Assembly (NCBI GenBank): GCA_037576195.1
Contig: CM075101.1
Location: 17,670,001 to 17,734,000, forward strand
Direction: 5' to 3'
From: Phytoseiulus persimilis
Lineage: Eukaryota; Arthropoda; Arachnida; Mesostigmata; Phytoseiidae
DNA: 64,000 nucleotides
In this document: piece by piece, positions 34,683 to 47,180 of the stretch
How positions within the stretch are numbered: position 1 is the stretch's first letter
Layout of the letters: each line of letters opens with the position of its first letter
Translations under genes and position numbers: made by a program
The notes under the pieces: model-generated
The model's database searches: none
Seen by the model: the letters and a program-made list of their open reading frames with translations, nothing else
Told to the model about the DNA's origin: nothing

Positions 34683-34697
34683 GGCAGGCAGGCAGGC
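34683..34697. repeat. (GGCA)n microsatellite
   Basis: Three to four tandem GGCA units, followed by GC-rich CCGCCAGCCGGGCGG. Confidence 0.8.
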
Positions 34698-35345
34698 CGC
34701 CAGCCGGGCGGCCGGGCAGGAGTTGGAAAAAACCAAGCTGGCGACTGTATCTAATGGAGAAGATTCACGCGCCGTCAAACACGCTACGAGCGGGACTGGA
34801 AGGCTGCTCCAGTTCGGTTCGGTTCCAGGCCTGACTGACTTTGCTGCGTGTTCGGTCCCTCATTCGCCTGCTCTTCCTGCATGCCCAGCCGGTGCTCGGA
34901 CGCTGACGGACTCGCAGACGGACAGGAGGGAGAGCGAGAAGCAGGAAGACGTGCGGGAATTGCCTTGACAGATTGAGCTCGACTAATACACGTGGTCAAC
35001 GGCATCATGATTGACCAAGAGGAAGTGGTCCCAAGATCCTAGCCGTTGACGACAACCTCCTTGGCACTGCGCGCCGTTATCCCTGCCCTACTCGGAAACC
35101 ATGCGTTTCCTGATATATGCCCCAATAGTTCCTGCCATTGGGCCCTGACATGGCCCGATTGGTCCTGCCGAGTTGGCCTGGACATGCCCGACTGCTGAAC
35201 AACATCAAGACGCTCCTGATATTGTACCCTTGGTTAGGCCAGAACTTGTTCGGCTCTGACTCACTCACGAGGCTGATGGGAGCAACCGTTGGACGGAAAC
35301 TTCCATCCGGTCGCCGAAAAAAAACATTCGGATCCGTATCTTTGG

Positions 35346-35392
35346 AAGAGAGGAAGAAAGCGAGAGAGAGGAAGAGAGAGATAGAGAGATCT
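35346..35392. repeat. GA-rich tract
   Basis: Imperfect (GA)n with AGAA and GATA interruptions. Confidence 0.8.
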
Positions 35393-38300
35393 ACGGGATC
35401 TCCCGTCTCATCACACAGCTCTCCCTCGATCCGAATCGGTAAACGTTGAACACGGTCTTCAGGCGCCATCCACAGTGCAAGTTTGAGATTTTTGAAATGA
35501 GATATTCTTTCAGCCATTTTGTTGCTAGGATCGACGGCGTTGGCAACACCAAACGACAGATTCAACTCCAATCACGTCAGGAGCCCCGAGACAGTCGCGG
35601 CGGTTTCGCATCGCTCCACCCTAGCTAAGTTAACGAAACAACTTCTTCTTCCTCCTGCAGTGGTCCGGGGATAACCTTGAACCATCTGCAGAAGAATTCT
35701 CAAATGTTCCCGTTCGGGAGCGTGCGCCGCCTCTCGGTGGCGCGCCGTACGTATGATTCATTGTATGAGATAAAACTGCGCGACGAACCCTCTATGTCTC
35801 CCTCTGACTGCCGTGCTGCCGCCGCCGTCTCTTCCCGTATCTCCTTGCGGGGTCTTTGTAGTCCTCCTTCTAGCTCCTGAGCTGCTCGTGTTGCAGCGCG
35901 TTGTCGGACGAACCGAACGAAGCCGTGCTGCATTTTCTACGAGCGACAAATTCTCTCTATTTGCAACAAAGCGCTGGATCATAGCTCGCTCGCGTGTTCG
36001 ACGAAATTCCGTGAGGTCCATTTGCAAAGGAAGCGCATTCTCGGATGTTTCCGCGCATGATCGTCCCTCTGTCTGTTATACTCCTGCAGACTGCATTCGA
36101 GTAATTGACTTACTCCTACGGAGCGGTTGGGGTTGGAGCTTGGGATCTCCTCCCGGCATATTCCTTGTTGAACACGGTGCGGGAGCTCGCCTTTTGGAGG
36201 GATTGACGCGGGCGGTTCTACCGGAGACTCTGCTACTGGAGAAAAAGGCAGAAAATCAGAGGGTTAACTACAAGGTCGGAGATTCGAAGTTCTTGTGATG
36301 GGGCACAATATGAACCCGTCCTGCGAAGGGGCCTCGTCGAAGTGCCACACTGAATTCGGTTATGCGTGAGGCGAACCAGCTGCCCAGCATAATTGGCGGC
36401 GATACATTTCGCGTGTCAGTCATGTTTGCGGAGGGCCTTAGCTGCCTGGCAAACACTTAACATATCGACGACGTGCGACGAGTGGAGGATATTTGCAGCC
36501 GCATGTGCCACATCATCATTATCCAATCGATAATATATGCTCTTGCCCCAGCTCTCACTGCTCTGAGATCCTTTTGAAAAAAAGGCGCCGTTCGGGTTTC
36601 TGGCAGGGGCTTGGGCCGCCAGTTGGTCGCCGCTGACTTGAGCGCCGGCGCAGATTGTCTTCTTGCACGCCTGCCGTTTCCCGGGATCCCTGAAATCATT
36701 TCGTTCTCCGTTCTCATGGTTCGTCGGATCGTCCATTCGTTTTCTCCTCTCTCCAAGCGTCTCTGTACATCCATTCCAGCTCGATTCAGTGGCTGGAGGG
36801 GTTTCCTCAAGGTGGAGCCGTTGGATGCTTCAGGCACCGTCGGTCCACTCGGCGAGATCGGTCGCGCGAGTCCGCTGTGAGTTATCATTCCCAAAAGCTG
36901 AGTTTGAAACACGAAAGTAGATCCAATGTGAGCTGTACCCGCAGCTGCATACGGGTGACGGAAGGTGATGGAGTAGTTCGTGAGGTCTGATGCCGAAGTT
37001 TCTGGCTCACCGTGCGCCTTCTCACCTGGAAAGACCTTGGAGCGTTCTTCGCTTCAAGAGAGCAACAACGACACATCAACACTCGCGCTCGTGAAACCAA
37101 TCGAGCGTTCTTCGATTCCAACTACCGGCGTTACGAAGCGTGCTGCTCAGCTCTCTGTTTGGTTCTTATCTCAATCGAGGACCTCCATCGGTGATTGACG
37201 CGAATTCCCGAGCTCGACCTATTAGGACCGTGCGTCGAAAGCCCAGATGATAGCAGGCCCTTGAAGCCTGGATTTCGTTGAATGGCTCTTGGCGCGGTGC
37301 AGCGGTCTGAAATAAGAGATCACCCCGAGATTATATGCTCGTTCCCTCACAATTTAAATTAACTTTCCGCCCGTTACGCAAGCGGTACTTGAGAATGAAA
37401 AATGAGATTTTCAACTCCATACAATGTCAGGAGCAACATAGGAGCGGTATAACCACCTGCGAGACGAGCCCACTTGAGGAACATGGCTGTGCTTGGAGTT
37501 TCTCCCACGCTTCGCAACAAGTTGACCCAAAGAAGCGAGTTACTCATTGATCTCATTCGAGCGAGCGCATCTTCATCACGCGTTTATCGCGAGATCCCCC
37601 GCTGCCTTTTCCGCCAGATTTCCTCGGAGTCGTTCGATGCCAGTGCTCGATCCGAGTGGCGAACATAAGTCTGACGCTTTTCTGGAGAAGTTTCGTGGGC
37701 CGAAAGAATGTTTGCGGTATGCGCGTGGTCTTCCGCCGAGAGAGATCATTCCGAGCGGTATGGAAGAAGCCGGTCCCGCTGTCCCGCGTGCTTGATGGAG
37801 AGATGGCAAGGAAACATGGCAAGTTGCCTCGCAAGCTTCCTCTTGCGAGACTTCCATGACCCGGCAATGGTTCCGTATCAGCGAGCGCATCATTCACCAT
37901 TGCTTATCGGGAGCTCGCTCCTTCTGCTCGGACTTTTTAGCAAGCTGACACGCGGACAGGCAAACTTACTTCTTCGCTACCCACCCACGGGGTCCCACCT
38001 TATAGCGTCGAGAGGTAAAAGTGCGGCGCCGCGTTACGCTGGAACAATTACGCCGCCAGCGATTGTGCGATCATCTCCCTGACCTTGAGGAATACGCGGA
38101 TCTGGGGAGCGTCGAACTTCATCAACCGAGAATAGAGCGAACAGGCTCGAGAGCTCGAACAGGAATATAATCAGAACTCAAAAATCTGAGCTCGTGGCAA
38201 CCGCCGACTCCAACGCGCCTGAGAAATTCGTGTCTTTTCGATGATTTGAAGCGAGCAACGACTCGGGTCATGCTCGATCCAAACTGCAAGTCTTCATCGA

Positions 38301-39147
38301 GATGAAAACGGATGCATGAAATTTGAATCATGAAACCGTTAAATTTGAACGTGAATTTTGGCTGAAAATACGTTCAGCGTGGCGTAGCCCTCACGACCCT
38401 ATTCACGAGGTTGGTGACGCTCAGGGCTGATGATAGGTCGGAGGGTAATGGAGTTTCTCCGATTTGAGTACGGATGTGTGTTAGATGTCGTCGGAACTAC
38501 GACCGAGCGCGCTGCGTGCATCCTCGTGGTTTGCGTGGCTCAGGGGTTGAGGCTGAAGCTGCGTGAACATTGAGAGCGAGAAGCGGCTCGGGTTCGATTC
38601 CGCGAGAAGTTGAAATCTCTCGAGATTCTCAGAGGTGACATCTTCAAACAGTCATCATTCTCTCGGTTCAAGTTTCCCGGGAGCATCACCTCTCGCCTCA
38701 ACATGTATACTTGCATCAACGGGGTTGTCTCCCGGTTGTCGCACGATGAACCAAGCCCGCCTGCATATGATCTGAGACAGTCGTTCGGATCCCCGATCTT
38801 TTCTCGGGGGTGTCGTGCTTTTCGCTTTCTTCATAGGAGATCAGCTCTGTCAGGATCAGCTCTATCTCATCAAGGAAAGCTGGCCTGGGGTCATGCGATC
38901 GCCTGTCAGCGGAAGAGCATACATTCGCAAGAACGTTTCCCTCTGTTTGACATCCATGCGCCATGATTGGGAACGATGCGCTGAGTTTTTGAGGGGTTCG
39001 CGATTGTTTTGTGCTCGTAGCGCGCCATTTTAATCCGCTCAGAGTTTCCGCGACACAGGGGAGTTGAAACCCCGTATCCTCGATCCGGCATGCTCGTTCT
39101 CCTGAGCGGATTTGGGCTCGAGCCAAATTAGATATTCCAGATTCGAT

Positions 39148-39160
39148 CGTCGTCGTCGTC
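39148..39160. repeat. (CGT)n microsatellite
   Basis: Four and a third copies of CGT. Confidence 0.8.
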
Positions 39161-40421
39161 ATCGATGTGGTTTAAGCAGACCTGCAGCCCCGTCGGAGCA
39201 GCTGCCGATGCTTCGATTCAGCACACTTTTGTTTGGGTCGCTCTAGTCCCGTGGAAGGAATTCCGGATAGTGGGAGTGTGTGCACGATTCCGCGTGAACT
39301 TGGCGGGACGAGGAACGCCAAGCATTCGGACGTGTGGGCCGTTGAACTCATATCCTCCCGCACGAGTCCTCGTAGTTCAGGCAACCATGCTGCCTGCCTG
39401 GCACAAAGCGCGGCGCGCGGACCGAGTGGCCAGCCGAGCAGGCAAGCCTCGGATTCGGTCCTCTCTTTCCTTGTGACTTCCGCAACTTCGGCGACCGAGA
39501 AGCGACTCCCCGGGAACAAACTTCGCTTCTAACAGCCGAGGCATCGCTCACCCTTCCTCGCTGCGCCGTCAAGAAATGGTGTTCTGACAGCGGGGAGAAC
39601 CGAGCTCCCAGAAATCTGGCTCGCCCATAAGTTCCTCGTGTTCCCTTTCCTCGAGACGGATTGACGGTCTTCTGGTGGAGGATGAGTTGAATTATTATTA
39701 TCGACGGTCCATCTGAGGCGATGAGAAATGCGAGGAGAACTCGATCGAATTCTGGACGATCCCGCCTCCAGGTCCGGCCGCAAACCGCAAGCTCGACCCC
39801 ACGGCTCTGGCCCTCTAACGGTTGGACCTACCTATTCAACATCGATTCGAGCAGCGTGGCACATGTTGCACTTCCATCTCATGTGAAGCAGCGGAAAGGC
39901 AACATGGTCACCGTTCTTATAGTTCCTTCACTCCCGCCTCGCTAAATATCCGCGAACGGTGTTCCCCCTCGGGCTCGTTCAACCTGCAGGAGGGAGAATA
40001 ATCAAATAATCGAGAGGTCAGATGTTATTTCTCCAGAGAATCGATCACCTAATCATTTTGATTGCTTCAGGAGTGTTTCGCTTCTTCCTCCTCTCCCTTT
40101 GTTCCGTTTGCTTGCCCTCCCACGATGTTTCCGCACGAGAACGACCTGCTTGCTTCTTCCTTGATTGTTTCCCTTCGCACGTTACTCTGTCCGAGCGTGG
40201 GTGAACAGAGGGTTGGGCACTTGTCTAACCAACTTCAGACTCATGAATTTGCTTCTCGCCTAGACCTCTCTCACGCTGTGTTCCCACGAGGCGGGTCAAA
40301 ATCAAACTCCCTCTAAATTGATATTCTCGACGCAGGAGAGGAAGTAGCCCTCCCCTCCATTCCCAATTTTTCCAGGACCGAGGATCGGCTGTGATTATTC
40401 CTTGGCGAGGCCAAAAGTTTG

Positions 40422-40432
40422 CCCCCCCCCCC
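40422..40432. repeat. C11 homopolymer
   Basis: Eleven consecutive C on the plus strand. Confidence 0.95.
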
Positions 40433-42899
40433 ACCACGTTCGGGTGAAAATCGCACTAATATACTCGTGAATCCGTTGTCCTCAGAGAGTACGGGAACTC
40501 TTCCATCACGATCGCAAGTGGGCTCCTGCATGGCGGAACGTGCGTGGTGAGCTCCGGGAACTACGATTCAGTTGCGCGCCAGATTCAAAGCGGGCGGACC
40601 CGACGGGAGACTGCCGGGGAGCCAGGGTGGGAGCGTGAGTTTTTTTCCTCGTTAAAGAGATAGATACGCGCAGACACACGATGAGACGACGACAAAGACG
40701 TCAACGTCCGCAGCAGAAGAGTCCGCGGGAAAGAGGAAAAATAGGAAGGACTGAAAGGAAAAGAGTTCCGTTTCTGCTTGGATGGCCTGCGTGTGCATGG
40801 AACAGTGTTGGTTGCTGGTAGGACATGAGAAAAAGACATTAATGATCGAACGAAGCTACCAACCGAACCGAAAGTCGAGCAGGGCTCCAGCATCGCGCCG
40901 AACATTCACAATGTTGCCGTTCGGTTTCCAGTCTGCTCCTCGTCTCGATGCGGGTCCGCCCCATCCCCGCGGGGGTTTGATAGAGTCCCTGTCCACGAAT
41001 CACTCGATTCCTCCACGGACCGTCTGCCAGGACTTGCACTCATTTGACCTCAAGTCGCGAGCCCGAGTCCCGCTCGCCTCCGATCGAGGCTCTTGTACAG
41101 TTACGAGGTCCCTGACTGCTTGTTCCCGTCAGAAGAGTCCCCGTCGCAAGTTTCCGGGCGGCCGCTCGTCGCTTCCCGAGTCCTCGTCTGGCTCCCCGTC
41201 TGTCGGTTCGTTATCTCAGTGTCGGTCCCCGGGCTCACCCATAAACATAGGTAGAAACAGTCACACAAAAAGCAGCGCGTGCGTGCCATCCGTCTGCCGA
41301 CGCTGAGTCAAGCGAGGATGTAATTGGTCTGTGAGCACCCCATCGGTTAGCCAACTAGGGAAGCAAGTAGGCCGACAGGCCATTGCGGTTGTCCGCCCGA
41401 GCTCGCCGGTCTGCCCTCCCGCCTGTTCGACCAAAGTCGCCCTGCAATTAAGCCACAACCAGTGTTTAACATGCGGACCCGCTCACTTTGTGCTCCACAT
41501 ACTTCGTCCATCCCGCTCCGATCCCTCGGCGTCGGCCATCATACCGATCCGTTGAATCAACAATTTCCGAGCTGTACACAGGTGTATTCCTTTGAGACAC
41601 TCGTTCCCATCCTCAGCCACTTCAGCTCGGACGCCAGGCCGATGCTTCAAATCGGAAACATCTGATCCCGTTTGAGGGGAGATTTCGATTCTCACAGCCT
41701 GAATTTAAGGCTTATTAGTTGGAGCTAATTTATGGGGCGGCTGGGAGATCGCGAGATCGCCGCCGGAGGGGAAAGGGGCGTGCCTCCCATGGCAGCGGAA
41801 TGAGGGAGCGATTCCCGCCTCCCCGTTCCCCTGGTCGTCGGTTTTCGGGGACCGTGGTTGACCGCGGAACGATTCCGCTAGGGAGGCCACGAACCCTAAG
41901 ACGTCGAGAGCCACGAGCGAAGAGGTTGAGACCGTCGCGGCGCAGATGATGGATCCCCCCCGACCGAAAGTGATATTCACGAGATCAACTCGAGGAACGC
42001 ATGCACTACGGACGTCATGCGAAGTTCTTCTGCCGAGACTTCGTGCTGCCCTCTCTCGAGGTTCGCGTTCCTAACACGGTTGCTTCCTTCATTCGGCAAT
42101 GGACCCCGGTCCCCACCGGATTCGCCAGCCGAGTGAAACTCTGATTCCTGACAAAGCCAGATTGCATGAGTGGTGGTTGGGCGTTGCTGCCATCTGAAAA
42201 GTCGGCGATGTTGCCGAAACCCGAGATCGCCGGGCTCCAGGAACGATAACAGCCGAGCGCCTACAGCTGATGCATTGAGCACTGCATCATTCGATTCAGA
42301 GTGTTGCTTCGGAGCACCTTGTTCTCAATCGAATCCACCACGGAGCTGCACCTAACCGAAGACAACGAAGATGCGCGTGCAGCTGTAGTTCAGGAGCGAG
42401 GACGCCACGAATTTTCATTGATCGCATCGGCGGTTGCGCAGCTCTTTCATTCCGTGGTTCCATGAGGCGGGACCTGTCCTCCGCAAGAGCACTCGACGCC
42501 TTTGAGATGTTTTCCGTGAAATCGTGATCGGCGAGCGCGGCAGTTTTCCTTCGTCGCCGTCCGCGGCCTCTCGTGCAGACAATGCTGAGCGGAGTTGAAC
42601 CACGAGGCTGACTGGAAAGCAAGTCGCTGGCCCGCTCATGGGTAATCGAATGGGAGACGGCGAAGAGCACACCACTGTGCTCCGGTTGTGTTTACACAGT
42701 GGTTTCGTGGTATTTGGGCAGTTTCTCACGTCGTGTCCGGCCGGACGGGGTCCGTTCGGGTCGGCTTATTAGTCCCCTTATTTGGAACAGCAGCCTTGAC
42801 GCGACGAACGACTCTGATTAAGACAACATTCGTCGCCGTCGCGGAAAGACTCTCGTTGCCAAGGTGGATGAAAGGTCAATGGAGTGTCGAGCGGTGTTT

Positions 42900-42912
42900 G
42901 GGGGGGGGGGGG
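42900..42912. repeat. G13 homopolymer
   Basis: Thirteen consecutive G, 15 nt before a candidate acceptor. Confidence 0.95.
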
Positions 42913-42927
42913 ACTTCTGTTTCGTAG

Positions 42928-43052
42928 CAACTCGAAATTCCCGGGTCGCAAATTTCGCGAAATGGTGACGGATGGGTCTTTCATGGACAGCTCCAAAAAA
43001 GAGAAGAAGTCCGGCCCGGGTGTCTCAGTGACGTTCTCGATCGCTCGGAGTG
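42928..43052 (+). CDS. Candidate internal exon, unknown product
   Basis: Plus strand. From GACTTCTGTTTCGTAG (AG at 42926-42927) to a donor AGTG|GTGAGC (GT at 43053). One base completes the incoming codon, then 41 codons follow, phase 2 in and phase 1 out. The peptide is Lys/Ser-rich, with FPGRKFREMVTDGSFMDSSK and then GPGVSVTFSIARS. G+C by position is about 41/50/66 percent; the high third position supports coding. The frame remains open a little past the donor to 43081. No domain recognised. Confidence 0.38.
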
Positions 43053-43312
43053 GTGAGCGGCGGCATTTGGCAAAGCTTTAACTCCAGCCCCGGGCGGCAC
43101 TTCGCCCGTCTCCGTACCCGAATGCGCGCCAATCTAGATGATGCGTATCGGCCTGGATCGCTGGAGCGTTTGAGAAGGACTCCTGCCACAACTCGGGACA
43201 CAATTGACCGAAACGCGATTCCTCTCTAAATACACCTCACGTCATACTTCCCAGTCACCTTGTCATACCATCATGAGGAGCGTCCCTAGCGTTTTTCGGC
43301 GGCTGGATGGCA

Positions 43313-43327
43313 GGGGGGGGGGGGGGG
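43313..43327. repeat. G15 homopolymer
   Basis: Fifteen consecutive G on the plus strand. Confidence 0.95.
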
Positions 43328-43721
43328 TCGGAGCGAACGAATCCGATCCAGAAACCTCTTTTCCGACAATTTCCACGAATGGGTGCACCGGTCGCATGAG
43401 AACACTCCAACAACTAAGTTGGCAAGAAAATACCGACCGAACGATTTCGGAAACCTTCACAATTGACGCAGACTGTCCTCCTGCAGGGCCTGGCTAATCT
43501 CAATCCCAAACCCAATCTCAATCAAGCACGAAATGAGGATTCATCTCGTTCGCAGGATTCCCTCTAACTCGGGCTTGAAGCCTCCAGGAGTGGAGATGAT
43601 TCTTCCCCCATCTGTTCTCCACATCGCCAATCCTTCTCCTGGTACCATGCGATGATATAGAATCTTAACCACATGCCTTCCACTCCGCGGGTTAAAAGTC
43701 ACCCAATGCGCGGAAAACTCG

Positions 43722-43731
43722 TTTTTTTTTT
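43722..43731. repeat. T10 homopolymer
   Basis: Ten consecutive T, the longest A/T run noticed in the window. Confidence 0.9.
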
Positions 43732-44598
43732 ACCCGAATCACATGCGCGTCTAGCGCGTATGGTTTTCATTCACCGAGATACTTCCTGGAGACGGGTTTC
43801 TTTTGGTTCCTCTGCTCCATTATTCCACAAGCTGGTTTGACTCCCGAGAGAAGCCTCAACTTCGTTACAAATTTCGGGGTTGACAAACAGTCGGAAGGAA
43901 GTATCGACGGCTAGCCATACTGAGGGATTCCGTTGGGAGTAGGGTTCGCTGGATTTTTCTGAACACGTCTCTGCGGTGTCGTGGCCTCTCGCCTGCCCTC
44001 CGAGAGAGTCGACACCCCTCCGCCGGCATCGTATCCGTTCCGCCTCCGCGAGAACTTCGAAGTGGTTTGAAGTGTCCGCGGAGATTCCCTGTTTGCGCTT
44101 GAAGTGGCGAAAGCCAGTTGGCTGACCATCCCGCCACGGCCCGTCCGCCCAGTCCGGGATTCAGCCGCAGCGGCGGAACCATGAACCCCGATAAGCCGTC
44201 CATGGTCAAAGTCCGCTCTCACTTCTCGCCGCATGGGTCGAGACCTTATAATGGAACGCTCGGAGAGGTGCTCGAGCCGTCTGACAGCAGACGTCGACGC
44301 TCCTCTCGCGAGCCGTGCCCAACCGTCCTCTCGCCGGTTGGACATCGTACATTTGTGCACGGAACATCTATGTGTTTGTCATCGCGATACAGCCGACCGA
44401 ACGAACACAGAAGCAGATGGACATCTAGACAAACGGGCAGAGCGTCGGACCGATAGTGGGAGAGCTGGACGTCTGACCGACCGACAAGTAGAATAATGCG
44501 GAAGGGTCTCGACGCTAAGAGACACGCTGACGCCGCGGCGTTCCCGCTGGGTCATCCATTGGTTTCACCTCCGTCATTCCCCACACAGACACATCAGA

Positions 44599-44853
44599 AT
44601 GAAAGAGGCAATCCATTCGCCAACTCTTTGCTCGTTCTCTCCCGAAGGCTCTCCCCTCGGAAATGGCGTTGTCCGCGCAGACATCGACTGGCTGTCTCCT
44701 TTCATACAGGCCATTCACCGCACAGACTTGTTCCTCGCCTCCGATCTCGACATCACGGAACGGAACGCGCGCACCGCCGGTGTGGCGGTCGGGGATTCCG
44801 TTGCGATGCAGCCCGGAACACGAAACCCGCATGAATCGCAACATAAAACATAA
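44599..44853 (+). CDS. Possible 84-residue ORF or exon; strand uncertain
   Basis: ATG at 44599 (A at -3) opens 84 codons to TAA. It contains the stretch LGNGVVRADIDWLSPFIQAI and then an acidic/hydrophobic middle. G+C by position is about 60/48/61 percent, a coding-type dip at position 2. However the mirror-image frame on the minus strand (44515-44844, 109 codons) has the same dip by construction and is equally protein-like. One of the two may be real; composition alone cannot say which. Confidence 0.28.
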   Translation: MKEAIHSPTLCSFSPEGSPLGNGVVRADIDWLSPFIQAIHRTDLFLASDLDITERNARTAGVAVGDSVAMQPGTRNPHESQHKT

Positions 44854-47102
44854 ATAAGAACGGAGAGGACGGCAGCTCGTGGGAACACGCGGGGAGAAAG
44901 CGACGGCAATTGTGAAATTGGTCTAAAAACATGAGTTCCTCCTCAGAAGCGGGGACACAATGATGACGTCATCGAGAATTTTTAGTTGCACAGTAGTTCG
45001 TGGTGCCTCACGAATGCCGAACAATGTGCGATACCGAGACTGAGCCGAGCCTCGCACCGACGGACATTTGTCTGGGGGACGATGAATCCAATAAACTGCA
45101 GATAGCCGAGAGAAGCGTTCGGTGTCACAACTTTTGAAATCAGCTCGGAGTTTGGAGCCGCCTTAGCACTTGCTGCTGGACCAGCCGCAAATCGACACAG
45201 GCGTCGGCTAACCACACTCTCCCTTACCGCGGACAATGCATGACAGATGTGCCGAGACCGAAGGTTCGTTCCGTGTATCGAGTTGCAACTCGCTGCAAAG
45301 CAACTTGTCAACTAGGGCGAACTCGTCTGTTTGCATTCGAGGCCAGCGCGTACATTTGAGCACACATGCATGCGAACTGGAGACGGAGGGGTGACCAGTC
45401 GGCAGAGAGAGCTCGGAAGCGAGCGCGACGCGGTTGGCAACCGCGGGTCAAATCGGGCGACCGTTTCCGCTCAGGATTCCGGAAAGAGTTGCACACAAAC
45501 AGCATGCTCAGTGATAAGCAGCACATTTAATGCTCTCGCCTCACGCGTTGATGACCGAGGGGTAGTTTTGGTGCTCGTCTGTCCGCGCGTGGAATACGTT
45601 CCTCTCGTTCGCTTGTTTGCTCCTTTGCTTGTGGGGGGCTCGGCGAAATGTTTTCGCTGTGTCGACGCTTCCAACGCGAGGACCGCGAGTCACGGAGCGT
45701 AAGCTTCCCCCATTGGACAAGCGGAGACTTCGAAGCAAGGGGAGAGTACCTTAGAACGGTACTAGTCCAGCTGAAGGGTACTTTCGATTCTTGTTGTGCA
45801 CATACAAGCCGATCCGGTAGCTGGGTTCGCGTCCATGGGGCGGGGGGAGGGACGCGCTCCGTGGAGAGATTTCGAAATTCCGCTTTCTTCGAGTTTGATC
45901 TGGAAGTGTGATCGGGAGGGTTTTTCAATGCTAAAGTTTGTCGCTCATATCCATGGAGCTGGCCGCCGCTACTTCCTGCTAGCGGTCATCGCTCTGATCG
46001 ACGACAAGGAATGAAAAAGTTCTCCTCAATCGCCGATTCCGTTCTTCAAGGCTCGCAAGCAGGCGTTGCGACATCCAGAGGCTCGTTGTGAATTCTGCTG
46101 TTGCCTCGCACTGGAGGAGAGCCGCCTCCGTGCAAGTTCGGGAAACGAAGTTCGCGAAGGAAAGTACCCAAACGTAGAATCGGAGGTGGAACTTAGAGGT
46201 CTGCATGGGAGCCGCATGAAACGACAGATTCTGATTTCGGGCGGAGAGGGATCTTCTCTCACTCAGTCGTGTTTCATCACCCTCCAAGTCTGTTGCACCG
46301 CTCCCTTTCGAACGACGATTCTCCGAGAGACCACACACTCGAAACACGCACAATTTGACACCCACGACTTCGGGCGACACTCTTTCGAGCCCGGAAGGGC
46401 TCACATAAACAAAGTCGCGGTCGCTGATAAACTCCCACGCGAGCACGGGACGCGCGTGAATTACAAACCCGCTTGCATAAACACGAACTCGCTACATGAA
46501 GCAAAGCTCACAGACAGCGCTTTGACTCATGGCCCTCTCGACGTCGGGACGCGATTTCTCTTCTCGTCGCTTTTTCTCTGCTTCGTTCGACCTCGGCACC
46601 GAGTGATTAAACAAACTGCGAAGACGACTATGATGGACACGGAGGTCAGAGGCGTTTGTCGGAGCGGATAGTTTCGCAACGAGCAACTCCGCAACGGTAA
46701 CTCTTCGGGATACGCCCCTTCCGAACCAGGAATCGACTGTCAATGGGAACGAGATTAGAATAAGCTCCTGCGTCGGTCCGTGCCGTTCCGCCGTTCGAGT
46801 CCATCGGAGAAGTTCCTTCCGTTCGTTCGCCGTCTCGTTCGTCAGGCAGCCGTTGTGAATCCAGCCAATATGTAGGCAGGAGTTCCTGCCCGGGTGTGCC
46901 TTGCGATAAGAATAGCCGGAGAGTAGAGATGAGCCTGATTTACATATCTTAATTGGAACTGGCGTTCGAACGAGACTCGTGAGCGCCAAGAGAAATGTTC
47001 GAACTGCAAATCCCTGCACTGAACCCGATGAAGATGATCAGCAATGTTCGACCGACAGCGGCCGTAAAACACCCGGCCGCATCAACCCCTCGTGGGCGCT
47101 TC

Positions 47103-47180
47103 CGTCCATCCATCGGTCGAAGAAACTTCAATCCATCCATCCGTTCGTCCGTCGCAGGCGGTGCCATCCATCCATCCATC
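47103..47180. repeat. Clustered (CCAT)n tracts
   Basis: Three short CCAT tandem runs at about 47103-47114, 47132-47142 and 47164-47180, separated by GTCCGTC-type sequence. Confidence 0.8.

Larger units (their letters stand above)
33850..42890. other. No supported gene in about 9 kb
   Basis: Open frames occur (for example 148 codons from ATG at 39162 minus, 103 codons from ATG at 39165 plus), but hand counts for the largest gave no codon-position bias. A plus donor AGG|GTGAGT at 34380 follows a frame with neutral composition. Repeats are listed separately. Confidence 0.35.
43053..44598. other. No supported gene
   Basis: Holds a G15 run (43313-43327) and a T10 run (43722-43731); otherwise nothing recognised. 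Confidence 0.45.

Noticed and set aside
38530-38625. tRNA-like A and B boxes (TGGCTCAGGGGTTGAGG and GGGTTCGATTCC)
   Set aside because: The T-stem does not pair beyond two bases (TCGGG against CCGCG) and no acceptor stem can be drawn, so it is not a tRNA gene.
39160-39167. Two divergent ATG frames two bases apart (148 codons minus from 39162, 103 codons plus from 39165)
   Set aside because: The arrangement comes from CATCGATG beside a CGT repeat. Position-2 and position-3 G+C are equal (about 52 percent) in the larger frame.
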